NCBI RefSeq assembly: GCF_016462545.1 | Contig: NZ_JAEMTA010000020.1 | Location: 28,079 to 92,078, forward strand | Direction of reading: 5' to 3' | Length of the DNA stretch: 64,000 bases | Source: Mycolicibacterium sp. | GTDB taxonomy: Bacteria > Actinomycetota > Actinomycetes > Mycobacteriales > Mycobacteriaceae | Shown: piece after piece, positions 1 to 11,041 of the stretch | Layout of the letters: every line of letters starts with the position of its first letter | Numbering within the stretch: the first letter of the stretch is position 1 | The notes under the pieces: model-generated | What the model saw: the letters and a program-made list of their open reading frames with translations, nothing else | What the model was told of the DNA's origin: nothing | The model's database searches: none | Program-made: the position numbers and the translations under genes

Positions 1-168
1 ACCGACGTCGCCATGGAGGCCATCCAGCTGTTCGGAGGCAACGGCTACATGACCGAATACCGCGTGGAGCAACTCGCCCGCGACGCCAAGTCGCTGATGA
101 TCTACGCCGGGAGCAACGAGGTTCAGATCACCCATGTCGCGCGTGGGCTGCTCAACGATCCTCGATGA
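1..168 (+). CDS. Acyl-CoA dehydrogenase, C-terminal fragment (5' end outside window)
   Basis: Frame 1 reads TDVAMEAIQLFGGNGYMTEYRVEQLARDAKSLMIYAGSNEVQITHVARGLLNDPR*, the typical acyl-CoA dehydrogenase C-terminus (QxFGGxGY...YxG.nEvq). Confidence 0.9.
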   Translation, partial: TDVAMEAIQLFGGNGYMTEYRVEQLARDAKSLMIYAGSNEVQITHVARGLLNDPR

Positions 169-328
169 TGAATTGCGCTGCGCGCGCCGAACGTGGCACA
201 TCGAATGCCGGTCGGGCCCGCCCGCCTCGACGAGGAGCACCCTTCGTGCGGGAGTCGGCCGACATGCGGTTGGCCAGTACGCAACCGGCAGAGCCGGCAC
301 CCGCGATGATGTCGTCGTATCGGGTCAT
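165..328 (-). pseudogene. Truncated, frameshifted GMC oxidoreductase (choline dehydrogenase-like) N-terminal remnant
   Basis: From ATG at 328: MTRYDDIIAGAGSAGCVLANRMSADSRTK (FAD GxGxxG motif). The next recognisable motif VLLVEAGGPDRH is in another frame, then the homology stops. Confidence 0.7.
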
Positions 329-354
329 CGAGTCGGACGGGACACCCGGTGTCG

Positions 355-1132
355 CTATTTCCGCCGCGCCGCCCGCGAACTCTGATAGAGGCAGATCGCC
401 GCTGCGGCAGCGACGTTGAGGCTCTCGGCGCTGCCCACCATCGGGATCCGAACGCGCGCGTCGGCGAGCGCCGCGATCTCGGGCGCGAGCCCGTGGGCCT
501 CGGCGCCGAAGAGCCAGGCGGTGGGCGTGGACAGGTCGGCGTCGTCCAGGGACACGTCGGCGTCGAGGGTGGTGGCGAGGACCTGCAGACCCGCTGCGCC
601 GAGCGCGTCGATCAACGCTGCGGTATCGGGCACTTCGAGCACGGGTAGGGCGAAGATACTTCCCGCCGAAGCGCGTAGGCACTTGCCGTTGTAAGGATCG
701 ACGCTGTGCCCGGCAAGGACGACGGCATCGGCACCCATGGCGTCGGAGAGTCGGATCAAGGTGCCGGCGTTCCCGGGCTCGGAGGTCTCGACGGCGACCG
801 CGATCAGCCGCGGTGATGTCGCCAAGACGTCTTCGAGGTTGGGGGTCGGCATCGCGCACACTGCGACAAGGCCGACGGGAGTCACCGTGTCGGACAACGA
901 CTTCGCCGCCTTCTCGGTGACGAGGTGCACGGGCGTCGACTGAAGCATCCCGTCGTAGCGGTCGAGCGCGGACTCCGTCGCGTAGACGTCGAGCACCAGG
1001 CCCCGCGCCAATGCGGCCTCGACCAGGTTGGCGCCTTCGGCCAAAAACGTGCCGGAACGTTTACGGCCCACGTGGCGCAGCAGCTTGGCTGCCGCGACCA
1101 CGCGGGCCGAACGTTCGGTGAGAGGTGCTATC
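355..1132 (-). CDS. tsnR: 23S rRNA (2'-O) / SpoU-family RNA methyltransferase
   Basis: ...LTERSARVVAAAKLLRHVGRKRSGTFLAEGANLVEAA...VETSEPGNAGTLIRLSDAMGADAVVLAG...PMVGSAESLNVAAAAAICLYQ; downstream of rplT. Exact start uncertain. Confidence 0.85.
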
Positions 1133-1520
1133 AGGCGGCTTCGCCCGACGGCGCATTGACGTCGCTGGGAAGAGCGGCCCTGGCGACCTCGACCAGCGCG
1201 GTGAACGCGGCCTCGTCGCTGATGGCGATCTCGGAGAGGTTCTTGCGGTCGACCTCGACGCCAGCCAACTTCAGGCCCTGGATCAGCCGGTTGTAGGTGA
1301 TGCCGTTCGCACGGGCCGCAGCGTTGATCCGAGTGATCCACAGCTTGCGGAAGTCGCCCTTGCGCGCCTTGCGGTCACGGTAGGCGTAGGTCAACGAGTG
1401 GAGCTGCTGCTCCTTGGCCTTGCGATAGAGGCGCGACCGCTGGCCGCGGTAGCCCTTCGAGGCCTTCAGTACGGTACGCCGCTTCTTTTGGGCGTTGAGT
1501 GCGCGCTTCACGCGTGCCAT
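1131..1520 (-). CDS. rplT: 50S ribosomal protein L20
   Basis: [38 protein letters not shown]... Confidence 0.97.
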   Translation of the reverse strand: MARVKRALNAQKKRRTVLKASKGYRGQRSRLYRKAKEQQLHSLTYAYRDRKARKGDFRKLWITRINAAARANGITYNRLIQGLKLAGVEVDRKNLSEIAISDEAAFTALVEVARAALPSDVNAPSGEAA

Positions 1521-1562
1521 GAGGTGTTCCTAAATTTCTCGTACGGACAGGGAGAGCTGCGG

Positions 1563-1757
1563 TCAGCCGTTCAGCATCTTGTTCACGCGGCTGGCATCGT
1601 TCGCCGCGACGACGGTGCGGCCGTCGAGACGACGGGTGCGCTTGGTCGCCTTGTGCTCGAGCAGGTGGCGGCGGCCCGCCTTCTGGCGCACGATCTTTCC
1701 GGTGCCGGTCTTGCGGAAGCGCTTGGACGCTCCGCTGTGAGTCTTGGCCTTGGGCAT
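1563..1757 (-). CDS. rpmI: 50S ribosomal protein L35
   Basis: [36 protein letters not shown]... Confidence 0.97.
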   Translation of the reverse strand: MPKAKTHSGASKRFRKTGTGKIVRQKAGRRHLLEHKATKRTRRLDGRTVVAANDASRVNKMLNG

Positions 1758-1786
1758 GAGTCCTCAGTTCTCGTGGTGGATCAGTT

Positions 1787-2416
<630 letters not shown>

Positions 2417-2458
2417 GGGGCCTCCTATGTAGTCTTCGAGGAGGCCACGCCATCGACG

Positions 2459-2500
2459 CACTGCGCAATGACGCAGTGAGGCCCTGCACAATGCAGGGCC
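2459..2500 (-). promoter_or_regulatory. Two tandem stem-loops in infC 5' leader
   Basis: CACTGCG-caatga-CGCAGTG (2459-2478) and GGCCCTGCA-caa-TGCAGGGCC (2480-2500), both perfect stems. Confidence 0.55.
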
Positions 2501-2665
2501 CGATGCCGACCGATCACGACTCGCGTCGCCTGCGTGAAACGCAGAACACACACCTGACGGTGTCTGTGACCGGACCGCTGTGCCGAGTTGGCCAGCGGTG
2601 GGAGCGGGACTCCACTTGCTGTCCTGGCGTATGCCGGGACGGTCGCGCGTGCCAGTCTAGCAGTC

Positions 2666-3028
2666 ATGACCGATGTTCCTGAATCGCCCGACTCGGCGCC
2701 CCAGACGACCGTCCGTGAACTCGCCGAGATACCCGCCGTCGAGGTGATCACCAGGGCGGCCGTGATGCTGATGAGTGCGGCCGCCGAGAAGTTGGGGCTC
2801 TCGGAGGACGACCCCGACGAGGCTCCGCATCGCGATCTGGACGAAGCACGCCGGCTGATCACGGCGCTGGCCGGGCTGGTGAAGGCATCCGCCGAATACC
2901 TGGGACCACACGCCGGGCCGGTCCGCGATGGCCTGAAACAACTCCAGTTGGCGTTTCGCGAGTCCTCCGCGTTCCCCGACGAACCCGGCCAAGGGCCTGG
3001 CGAGAAGTACACCGGTCCGGTCTGGTAG
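2666..3028 (+). CDS. DUF1844-family protein
   Basis: MTDVPESPDSAPQTTVRELAEIPAVEVITRAAVMLMSAAAEKLGL...; conserved position next to infC. Confidence 0.75.
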   Translation: MTDVPESPDSAPQTTVRELAEIPAVEVITRAAVMLMSAAAEKLGLSEDDPDEAPHRDLDEARRLITALAGLVKASAEYLGPHAGPVRDGLKQLQLAFRESSAFPDEPGQGPGEKYTGPVW

Positions 3029-3100
3029 CCAGTCGATGCGCACTCCCCGCAGCCTGCAGTCTCAACCATTTCCCGGCTGGAGCGAATATCCTCGCGGCCT

Positions 3101-6100
3101 ATGACGCTGACCACGCCGAAGCAGCTTCGAAAGTCGACTTTCCGGTGGGTGCCCGCCGCCGCGGGCTGGCTCGTCGGCGTCATTGCGACACTGTCGCTGA
3201 TCGCGAGCATCTCGCCGTTGGTGCGGTGGGCCATCAAGGTCCCGCGCGAGTGGGTCAACGACTACATCTTCAACTTCCCGGACACCAGCTTCGCCTGGGC
3301 GTTCGTGCTGACACTGCTCGCGGCAGCGCTGGCGGCCCGCAAGAGCGTGGCGTGGTGGATTCTCGTCCTCTACATGGTCGCCGCGATCGGCTGGAACGTC
3401 GCCGACCTGTCCACCGGCCCCGAGTCGGTCATGGAGGACGTCGGTGAGGTCATCGGCCTCGGCTTTCACGTCGCGGCAATTGCCTTCCTGGTGCTGGCGC
3501 GCAAGGAGTTCTGGGCCCGGGTCCGCCGCGGCGCCCTAATCAAGGCCGCCGCGACACTGGCGGCCGGTATGGCGATCGGCATCCTGATCGGCTGGGGACT
3601 GCTCGAGATGTTCCCGGGATCCCTCGACCGCGACGAGCGCCTGCCGTACGCCGCCAACCGGGTCGTGGTCTTCGCCGGGGTCGACGCCGACGCGTTCTCC
3701 GGTCACCACCCGCACGTCTTCGTCAACGCACTGCTCGGCCTGTTCGGCGCCCTGGCGCTCATGGTGGCAGCCATCGTGCTGTTCCAGTCGCAGCGGGCCG
3801 AGAACGCACTGACCGGTGAGGACGAGTCCGCCATCCGCGGAATGCTCGAAGTGTGGGGCAAGAACGACTCACTCGGATACTTCGCCACTAGGCGGGACAA
3901 GTCGGTGGTCTTCGCGCCCAACGGCCGAGCCGCCATCACCTACCGGGTCGAGGTCGGCGTGTGCCTCGCCAGTGGCGATCCCCTCGGTGATCCGCGAGCC
4001 TGGCCAGCCGCCATCGGTGCCTGGCTCACGCTGTGCCAGTCCTACGGCTGGGCACCCGGGGTGATGGGCGCGAGCGCGACGGCCGCCCAAGCCTTCCGCG
4101 AGGCCGGTCTCAACGCCCTCGAACTCGGCGACGAGGCCATCCTGTACCCCGACCGCTTCAGGCTGTCCGGACCCGACATGAAGCCGGTGCGCCAAGCGGT
4201 CACCCGCGCACGACGCGCAGGGCTCACGGTGCGCATCCGCCGCCACCGTGACCTCCTGCCGGAGGAAATGGCCAGGGCCACGCAGCGCGCGGAGGATTGG
4301 CGCGACACCGAGACCGAACGCGGATTCTCGATGGCGCTGGGCCGACTCGGCGATCCGGCCGACGGCGACTGCATGCTGGTCGAAGCCGTCGATCAGCAGG
4401 ACGAAGTGGTCGCCATGCTGTCGCTGGTGCCGTGGGGCACCAACGGCGCGTCGCTGGATCTCATGCGGCGTTCGCCCCAGTCGCCCAACGGCACGAACGA
4501 GCTGATGGTCAGCGAGCTGTGCCTACAGGGCGAGGACATCGGCATCAACCGAATCTCGTTGAACTTCGCCATGTTCCGCTCGGCGTTCGAGGAAGGCGCG
4601 CAGCTGGGTGCAGGTCCGGTCGCGCGGCTGTGGCGTGCCCTGCTGGTGTTCTTCTCGCGCTGGTGGCAACTCGAGACGCTGTACCGATCCAACATGAAGT
4701 ACATGCCCGAATGGGTGCCGCGCTTCGCCTGTTACGAGGATGCCCGACTGGTCCCCCGCGTCGGCATCGCATCGGTGATCGCCGAGGGATTCCTGGTGCT
4801 GCCCTTCAGCCGGCGCACCAAACAGCATACGGGTCAACACATCTCGGCACCCGAGACGCTGGTCAACTCCGGCCGATTACAGCACGATGGTAGCGCGCCC
4901 GACCTGACCGGACTCGGACTCGAAGGGCCGGCCGACGAGGTCGTCCACCGGCTCCCGGAGCAGGTCAGAGTCCGGATGGCCAAGCTAAAATCGTTGCAGG
5001 ACAAGGGCATCGATCCCTATCCCGTCGGCAGGGCACCCAGCCACACCGTGGCCCAGGCGCTGGAGACCTCCGGTCAGGAGGTCACCGTGTCCGGTCGCAT
5101 CCTGCGGCTCCGCGACTACGGTTCGGTGCTGTTCGCCGATCTTCGCGATTGGTCCGCCGAAACCCAACTTCTGTTGGACAACTCGCGGCTGACCGACGGC
5201 AACACCGCCGACTTCACCAACGCCATCGACCTCGGCGACCTCGTCGAGGTGACGGGCACCATGGGTGCCAGCAAGTCCGGCACCCCGTCTTTGCTGGTGG
5301 ACCGTTGGCGGCTGATCGGCAAGTGCCTTCGCCCGCTGCCCGACAAATGGAAGGGCCTCACCGATCAGGAGGCGCGGGTCCGCACCCGCTACGTCGACCT
5401 GGCCATCAACACCGAATCCCGCGACCTGATCCGGGCTCGAAGCAACGTCCTGCACGCGATCAGGGAGACGTTGTTCGCCAAGGACTTCCTGGAAGTCGAG
5501 ACCCCGATCCTGCAGCAGATCCACGGCGGCGCGAACGCGCGTCCGTTCATCACCCACATCAACGCCTACGACCTCGATCTCTACCTGAGGATCGCGCCGG
5601 AGCTCTACCTCAAGCGGCTTTGTGTCGGTGGTGTGGAACGAGTCTTCGAGCTTGGCCGCGCCTTCCGCAACGAAGGCGTCGACTTCAGCCACAACCCCGA
5701 GTTCACGCTCCTGGAGGCCTATCAGGCGCACGCCGACTACAACGTGTGGATCGACGGCTGCCGCGAGCTGATCCAGAATGCGGCATTGGCGGCCAACGGA
5801 TCACACGTCGTGATGCGGCCACGGGAGGACGGCAGCCTCGAGCCCGTCGACATCTCCGGTGAGTGGGCCGTCAAGACCGTGCACGGCGCCGTCTCCGAGG
5901 CGCTCGGTGAGCACGTCGACACCGACACCGATCTGACGACCCTGCGCCGCTATGCCGACGCCGCCAAGATCCCGTACCAGACCCACTGGGACCCGGGCGC
6001 CGTCGTCCTCGAGATGTACGAGCACCTCGTCGAGGACAGCACTGAGAATCCCACGTTCTACAAGGACTTCCCCACGTCGGTGTCGCCACTGACCCGACCG

Positions 6101-6403
6101 CACCGCAGCCTGCCCGGCGTGGCGGAGCGATGGGATCTGGTGGCCTGGGGCGTCGAGCTCGGGACCGCCTACAGCGAGTTGACCGATCCCGTCGAGCAGC
6201 GCCGCAGGCTTCAGGAGCAGTCCTTGCTCGCCGCGGGCGGGGACCCGGAGGCGATGGAACTCGACGAGGACTTCCTGCAGGCAATGGAGTACGCGATGCC
6301 GCCGACCGGCGGTCTCGGCATGGGCGTCGACCGGGTGGTCATGCTGATCACCGGTCGCAGCATCCGCGAAACACTGCCCTTTCCGCTGGCGAAGCCGCGC
6401 TAA
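3101..6403 (+). CDS. lysX: Bifunctional lysyl-phosphatidylglycerol synthetase / lysyl-tRNA synthetase-like protein
   Basis: N-terminal multi-TM region plus DUF2156-like domain fused to class II LysRS domain ([32 protein letters not shown]). Confidence 0.95.
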   Translation: MTLTTPKQLRKSTFRWVPAAAGWLVGVIATLSLIASISPLVRWAIKVPREWVNDYIFNFPDTSFAWAFVLTLLAAALAARKSVAWWILVLYMVAAIGWNVADLSTGPESVMEDVGEVIGLGFHVAAIAFLVLARKEFWARVRRGALIKAAATLAAGMAIGILIGWGLLEMFPGSLDRDERLPYAANRVVVFAGVDADAFSGHHPHVFVNALLGLFGALALMVAAIVLFQSQRAENALTGEDESAIRGMLEVWGKNDSLGYFATRRDKSVVFAPNGRAAITYRVEVGVCLASGDPLGDPRAWPAAIGAWLTLCQSYGWAPGVMGASATAAQAFREAGLNALELGDEAILYPDRFRLSGPDMKPVRQAVTRARRAGLTVRIRRHRDLLPEEMARATQRAEDWRDTETERGFSMALGRLGDPADGDCMLVEAVDQQDEVVAMLSLVPWGTNGASLDLMRRSPQSPNGTNELMVSELCLQGEDIGINRISLNFAMFRSAFEEGAQLGAGPVARLWRALLVFFSRWWQLETLYRSNMKYMPEWVPRFACYEDARLVPRVGIASVIAEGFLVLPFSRRTKQHTGQHISAPETLVNSGRLQHDGSAPDLTGLGLEGPADEVVHRLPEQVRVRMAKLKSLQDKGIDPYPVGRAPSHTVAQALETSGQEVTVSGRILRLRDYGSVLFADLRDWSAETQLLLDNSRLTDGNTADFTNAIDLGDLVEVTGTMGASKSGTPSLLVDRWRLIGKCLRPLPDKWKGLTDQEARVRTRYVDLAINTESRDLIRARSNVLHAIRETLFAKDFLEVETPILQQIHGGANARPFITHINAYDLDLYLRIAPELYLKRLCVGGVERVFELGRAFRNEGVDFSHNPEFTLLEAYQAHADYNVWIDGCRELIQNAALAANGSHVVMRPREDGSLEPVDISGEWAVKTVHGAVSEALGEHVDTDTDLTTLRRYADAAKIPYQTHWDPGAVVLEMYEHLVEDSTENPTFYKDFPTSVSPLTRPHRSLPGVAERWDLVAWGVELGTAYSELTDPVEQRRRLQEQSLLAAGGDPEAMELDEDFLQAMEYAMPPTGGLGMGVDRVVMLITGRSIRETLPFPLAKPR

Positions 6404-6501
6404 GGGGAAGTTACCAGCGTGTTACCAGGAACGGCAGTCACCATGTCGTCGTGACACTGTGGTCGGCAGCCGGAGACTTTCGGCAACAACATCTCTCGTT
6501 G

Positions 6502-7878
6502 ATGCACGGCTGGCTGCCGTTGACGATTCAGGCCATCACCGTGGTCGTTCTCCTGGCCGCGATCGGCTGGCGCACCCGCCGCTGGCGGCTGGTGTGGCTG
6601 CCCGTGGCGCTGTTCGTCGGCGGTGCTTTGGCGGCAGCGTCCTACTGGTTCATCTCGTCGCAGGGCATGTCGGACGACCCAGCTCCGAATTTGCTGTGGG
6701 TTTGGCTCGTCGTCACCGGTGCCGCCGCGGTGGTGCTCGTCGCCGGCTGGCGCAACGCCCTCTGGTGGCGTCGGGCGGCCTCGGCCGCGGGACTGCCGCT
6801 GTGCCTGCTGTGCGCGGCGCTGGCGCTAAACCTCTGGGTCGGCTACTTCCCTACCGTCCAGACGGCGTGGAACCAACTCACCGAGGGGCCTCTGCCCGAC
6901 CAGACCGACCAGGCGACCGTCGTCGCCATGCAGACCAAACATCAGATCCCGGCCAGGGGCGTCGTGGTTCCGGTCAACATCGGCTCTGCCTCGTCGGGCT
7001 TCAAACACCGCGGCGAATTGGTCTACCTTCCGCCCGCCTGGTTCGCGACGAACCCGGCTCCGCACCTGCCGACGTTGATGATGATCGGCGGCGAGTTCAA
7101 CACCCCCGGTGACTGGCTGCGAGCCGGCAATGCAATCAAGACCGTCGACGACTTCGCGGCCGCCAATCGCGGCAACGCCCCCGTTCTCGTGTTCGTGGAC
7201 ACCGGTGGCGCGTTCAACAACGACACCGAATGCGTCAACGGGTCGCGCGGCAACTCCGCGGACCACCTCACCAAGGACGTGGTGCCGTTCATGGAGTCGA
7301 CGTATGGCGTGAGCGCCAACCGTGCCAACTGGGGCCTCGTCGGCTGGTCGATGGGAGGCACCTGCGCGGTGGATCTGGCGACCATGCATCCAGACATGTT
7401 CAGCACCTTCGAGGACATTGCCGGCGACCTGGCGCCCAACTCCGGAAACAAGCAGCAGACCATCGACCGGTTGTTCGGCGGCAACGCCGCGGCCTACGCC
7501 GCCTTCGACCCCACCACGGTCATCACCAGGCACGGCCCGTACACCGGGGTGTCCGGATGGTTCGACATCAACGGATCGGGGCCGACGAACGGCCCAACGG
7601 TGGTGAACGCGGTCAATGTCAACGGCACCGGACTGGGCGGCAAGGATGCCGCGGCCCACGTCAGCGATCAGGCGGCTGCGGCGAACTCACTGTGCGCCCT
7701 CGGCGCCGCCAACGGCATCAGCTGCGCAGTGGTGATGCAACCGGGCAAGCATGACTGGCCGTTCGCCGACCGCGCCTTCTCCGCCGCGCTGCCGTGGCTG
7801 GCAGGCCAGATCCACACACCCGGCATCCCGGTGCAGGCACTGCCGGGCCCGGCGCCGACGTTGTCGCACATTCAGTAG
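6502..7878 (+). CDS. Membrane-anchored esterase (PF00756-like / alpha-beta hydrolase)
   Basis: Four hydrophobic N-terminal segments; nucleophile elbow GWSMGGTCA; late ...QPGKHDWPFADRAF. Confidence 0.75.
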   Translation: MHGWLPLTIQAITVVVLLAAIGWRTRRWRLVWLPVALFVGGALAAASYWFISSQGMSDDPAPNLLWVWLVVTGAAAVVLVAGWRNALWWRRAASAAGLPLCLLCAALALNLWVGYFPTVQTAWNQLTEGPLPDQTDQATVVAMQTKHQIPARGVVVPVNIGSASSGFKHRGELVYLPPAWFATNPAPHLPTLMMIGGEFNTPGDWLRAGNAIKTVDDFAAANRGNAPVLVFVDTGGAFNNDTECVNGSRGNSADHLTKDVVPFMESTYGVSANRANWGLVGWSMGGTCAVDLATMHPDMFSTFEDIAGDLAPNSGNKQQTIDRLFGGNAAAYAAFDPTTVITRHGPYTGVSGWFDINGSGPTNGPTVVNAVNVNGTGLGGKDAAAHVSDQAAAANSLCALGAANGISCAVVMQPGKHDWPFADRAFSAALPWLAGQIHTPGIPVQALPGPAPTLSHIQ

Positions 7879-8966
7879 TCGGACTCGGCTGCGACCAGCT
7901 CGGCGAGGAACGCGTCGGGTCCGGGTTGGGCGAGCCGCGCCCTGGCGACGTCGCGGACGCGCTGCCGAAGCTCCGCGGCGGCACTGGAGTCGGCGGTCAC
8001 GGCGCGCTCGGGACCTATGGCCACGCTGGTCGCCGACCAGTCGTGATCCCACGCCTGGTTCTCACTCACCTCGCGGCCGTCCCCGTCCACCACCGTCACG
8101 GCGGCCGCTCCGTTCGCGTCGAGAGCACCTGTGCCGCTGAGCTTTCCGGAGCGCACCCTGACGTCGATGCCCCGGGCCGACGCCCGGCCGGTGAGCGCGA
8201 CACGCACCGTGACGATCACCGACGAGTCGGCGGTCTCGACCGACCAGTCGATCGTGCGGTCCGCCGCGTCGAACATCCCCTGCGGCACGGCCACCCAGTC
8301 GACGGACCCGGCGCCGCGGGCGATCGCGCCCTGCGCACGGTCGCCGTCTCGGCCCGCCGCCAGCGCGTAGTCGTCACGTCGCCCGCGCACCGAATCGCCT
8401 GTTGCTGCCGACGATTGCCCTGACCAGGCGCCGACCTCGTCGGCCAGATCGGCGCAGCGCGCCGCCAATTCGCTGACTCGCGAATCGTCCGCCGACCCGC
8501 TGGCAAGGAGCGCGGCGCGGTGCGGCGCGAGCAGTCCTCCGACGTCGGCGTCCAGCGCGTCGTCGGAGAAGAACTCCTGTGCCGCGCTCAGCAGAACCGC
8601 CAACTCGCCGTCGAGCAGCGCGCGGTCCAGTGGCACGATCCCGTCCCGGCGGCTCTCGGGCCACCACCGGCGAAGCCAGTGCCCGATGGCGAGCCGCCGC
8701 AACGGCTCCACGGCCTCGGGCAGCAACTCGACGTCGATCGGTGTGAGATCCGACGCAATCAGGGCGTGCGCCGCCGGCCCCACCACGCGCCACAGCCACT
8801 CTGCGGCATCGAGATTTGTGATGGTCATTCTGGTCGCAGCCACGCCGTCCGGATCGTCCACCGTCCATTCGAGTACCGCACCGCTGACGTCGAGCACCGC
8901 CACCGCGGGAGGCGCGGAGACGGCCGGCCCGACGACCCGCAGACCGGAGTCGGATACCAGCCTCAC
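7872..8966 (-). CDS. Hypothetical protein (partner of TPR-CHAT cassette)
   Basis: GTG start at 8966 overlaps the stop of the upstream gene (GTGA); VRLVSDSGLRVVGPAVSAPPAVAVLDVSGAVLEW... Confidence 0.7.
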   Translation of the reverse strand: MRLVSDSGLRVVGPAVSAPPAVAVLDVSGAVLEWTVDDPDGVAATRMTITNLDAAEWLWRVVGPAAHALIASDLTPIDVELLPEAVEPLRRLAIGHWLRRWWPESRRDGIVPLDRALLDGELAVLLSAAQEFFSDDALDADVGGLLAPHRAALLASGSADDSRVSELAARCADLADEVGAWSGQSSAATGDSVRGRRDDYALAAGRDGDRAQGAIARGAGSVDWVAVPQGMFDAADRTIDWSVETADSSVIVTVRVALTGRASARGIDVRVRSGKLSGTGALDANGAAAVTVVDGDGREVSENQAWDHDWSATSVAIGPERAVTADSSAAAELRQRVRDVARARLAQPGPDAFLAELVAAESDY

Positions 8967-10312
8967 CGGGCCACCTCGTACTCCTGAAGTTCCAACATCG
9001 ACTTGATGCGCTGGCGGTGGTCCAGGCTCACCGACCGCGCGACACCCTCGAGCAGCGACCGCAGATCGTCGACGTCGGCACACGGCTCCTGCCAGACGTC
9101 GCGGCCGTGTAGCCGGGCCCAGAGCCTTCGGAGATACGGGCGTGCGAAGGCGGACAGCTCATCGATCACCTGTCGCTGGCGGGGATGAACCGGTCCACCA
9201 TCGACGAGGTAGCGCCGCGCGTGTAGCACGTAGGCCTCCTTGCGCAGCCGGGCCTGGATGCCGCCCGACAGCGCGTAGCGGGTGGGCTTGGCATCGCTCA
9301 GCGGGTCGAGGTCGACCGCGACCTCGATGCCCGTGATCAATGCCGCCTGCTTGTCCTCGCCGAGCAGACCCCATGGCGCGCACGCCCGATCGACCTCTTC
9401 GGCACACAGCAGCGGAATCTCGGGAAGCTCGTCGCGGTCCAGGGCCCGACGCAACGTCGCATGCACGCGATCCACCACACTACGGTTCAGCGGAGGATCC
9501 CCGTCGACACTCCGCATCACGGGCGGCGGCGGTTGCGGGGCAACTGAACTCAGCCCGATGTCGACGATCGACCATGGGAGTTCGGCCCCGCCGACGCGGG
9601 CCTTGGCACCGAAGTTGTAGGGCGTCGCGTCCGCGACGAGAGCCGACCACACCCGCTGCCTGGCCATCGCGGCGTTGTGGCCCGCGTCGGCTCCGAGCAC
9701 CGTGGTGAGGCCGGCCAGAAATGGCCCGGCAATGGTGTCACCCGGCCCTACGTCGCGCCAGCTGCGCTCGAGCTGGCGGGACAGCCGAGCCACGACGTGC
9801 GCATCCCCCACGTAGCGGTTGAGCACCTCGATGCCGGTCCGGTCGCGGTCGTCGTGGACGCCACGCAGTACCGACTCGGCGGTGGCCCGGTCATCGGTGG
9901 CCGGTCGGCCTCGAGTGACCGCAAGCTCGAAGCACAGGGGAAAGTAGAGCTCCTGGGCGTTGCCAGACGTGATGCGCATGCGGCGGCGCTCGAGCTTCAA
10001 CACCGCGAACCACGCTGCAGCAGAGCGCAGTTGGGGTGCATGATCGAGAATCAAGTGTCGCATCGCGGTGCCCGTCTCCGATGTGACGACGGGCGCGGAG
10101 TACTGCGGGTTGGCGCGCAGCCGAAGTATCAGCGGGTCGAGAATCCGCTTGACGGTGCGGCGCAGCGGAGCGCCGTCGATGCCACTGAGGACCTCGACGC
10201 CCGGTCCGATCGCGCGCCACGCCTCGTCGATCACCATGCGTCGCGGCAGCACCGCACCCTCCCGCACTGCAGGGGTGCCGGCGTCGGTCACCAGGCGAGG
10301 AGCCGTGGTCAT
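8963..10312 (-). CDS. Hypothetical protein (partner of TPR-CHAT cassette)
   Basis: 449 aa ORF; TATTCT-6 nt-ATG upstream; MTTAPRLVTDAGTPAVREGAVLPRRMVIDEAW... Confidence 0.75.
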   Translation of the reverse strand: MTTAPRLVTDAGTPAVREGAVLPRRMVIDEAWRAIGPGVEVLSGIDGAPLRRTVKRILDPLILRLRANPQYSAPVVTSETGTAMRHLILDHAPQLRSAAAWFAVLKLERRRMRITSGNAQELYFPLCFELAVTRGRPATDDRATAESVLRGVHDDRDRTGIEVLNRYVGDAHVVARLSRQLERSWRDVGPGDTIAGPFLAGLTTVLGADAGHNAAMARQRVWSALVADATPYNFGAKARVGGAELPWSIVDIGLSSVAPQPPPPVMRSVDGDPPLNRSVVDRVHATLRRALDRDELPEIPLLCAEEVDRACAPWGLLGEDKQAALITGIEVAVDLDPLSDAKPTRYALSGGIQARLRKEAYVLHARRYLVDGGPVHPRQRQVIDELSAFARPYLRRLWARLHGRDVWQEPCADVDDLRSLLEGVARSVSLDHRQRIKSMLELQEYEVAR

Positions 10313-10395
10313 CCGCCCAGAATAGGCGGTACCTCGACGAATGCCGCATACGAAACTTGGGTTCGGTAGCAGAGTCCGGGTCGGATCCTGGTGGC

Positions 10396-11037
10396 ATGTC
10401 CGACGCCCTGGTGATCGCCCTCGTGTTCCTCCTCTCCGTTGCGATCGGCGCAGTGCTGTGCGCTCACCTGTCGCATGTCACCCGCGCGCCGTCCGAACTA
10501 CTTCCGGTCCGCAAGGCGACAGGGGTGGGCATTGGCACCGTGCGCGCCGTCGATGGGTTGATCACCGTCGACGTGGAGAGCGTCTCGGGACAACACTTCG
10601 AAGGACGCCTGCATCGACGGGACGACGACGGGTCGCTCGGCGGATTGCAGCCCGGTGTCCTGCTGTTGGTCACTTTCGATCCGGCTATGCGCGAACGACT
10701 TTCGCTCGCAGACGACATGGCGGCGGTGCGAGCGGCCTTCGACCGGATGCTCGTGCGCAAGGGCCTGGTGACACCGGCACAGGTAGACCTGATCAGGAAT
10801 GGCATCAAGTCCCGTGGTGTCGTGACTGCGATGAGGACGACGGGCGTAGCTCGCGAGGACTACCGCGAGATCGAACTCGACCTGATGGTCCGCAGGCCAG
10901 CGGGCGGGCAGTTTCCCGCGCACGAGACCACGCTGATACCCGAGTCGGCACTCGCCAGGGTCGCGCCGGGTTCGGTGGTCGACGCCTATTACGCAGACGA
11001 CGAATCCGTCGTCACCGTGTCGGTACCGCCCGGCTGA
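10396..11037 (+). CDS. Single-TM membrane-anchored hypothetical protein
   Basis: MSDALVIALVFLLSVAIGAVLCAHLSHV... one N-terminal TM, then soluble domain; opposite strand between cassette genes. Confidence 0.65.
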   Translation: MSDALVIALVFLLSVAIGAVLCAHLSHVTRAPSELLPVRKATGVGIGTVRAVDGLITVDVESVSGQHFEGRLHRRDDDGSLGGLQPGVLLLVTFDPAMRERLSLADDMAAVRAAFDRMLVRKGLVTPAQVDLIRNGIKSRGVVTAMRTTGVAREDYREIELDLMVRRPAGGQFPAHETTLIPESALARVAPGSVVDAYYADDESVVTVSVPPG

Positions 11038-11041
11038 ACCC

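Noticed and set aside
3101-6403. LysRS-membrane protein fusion considered as a novel chimera
   Set aside because: It is the established mycobacterial LysX architecture.
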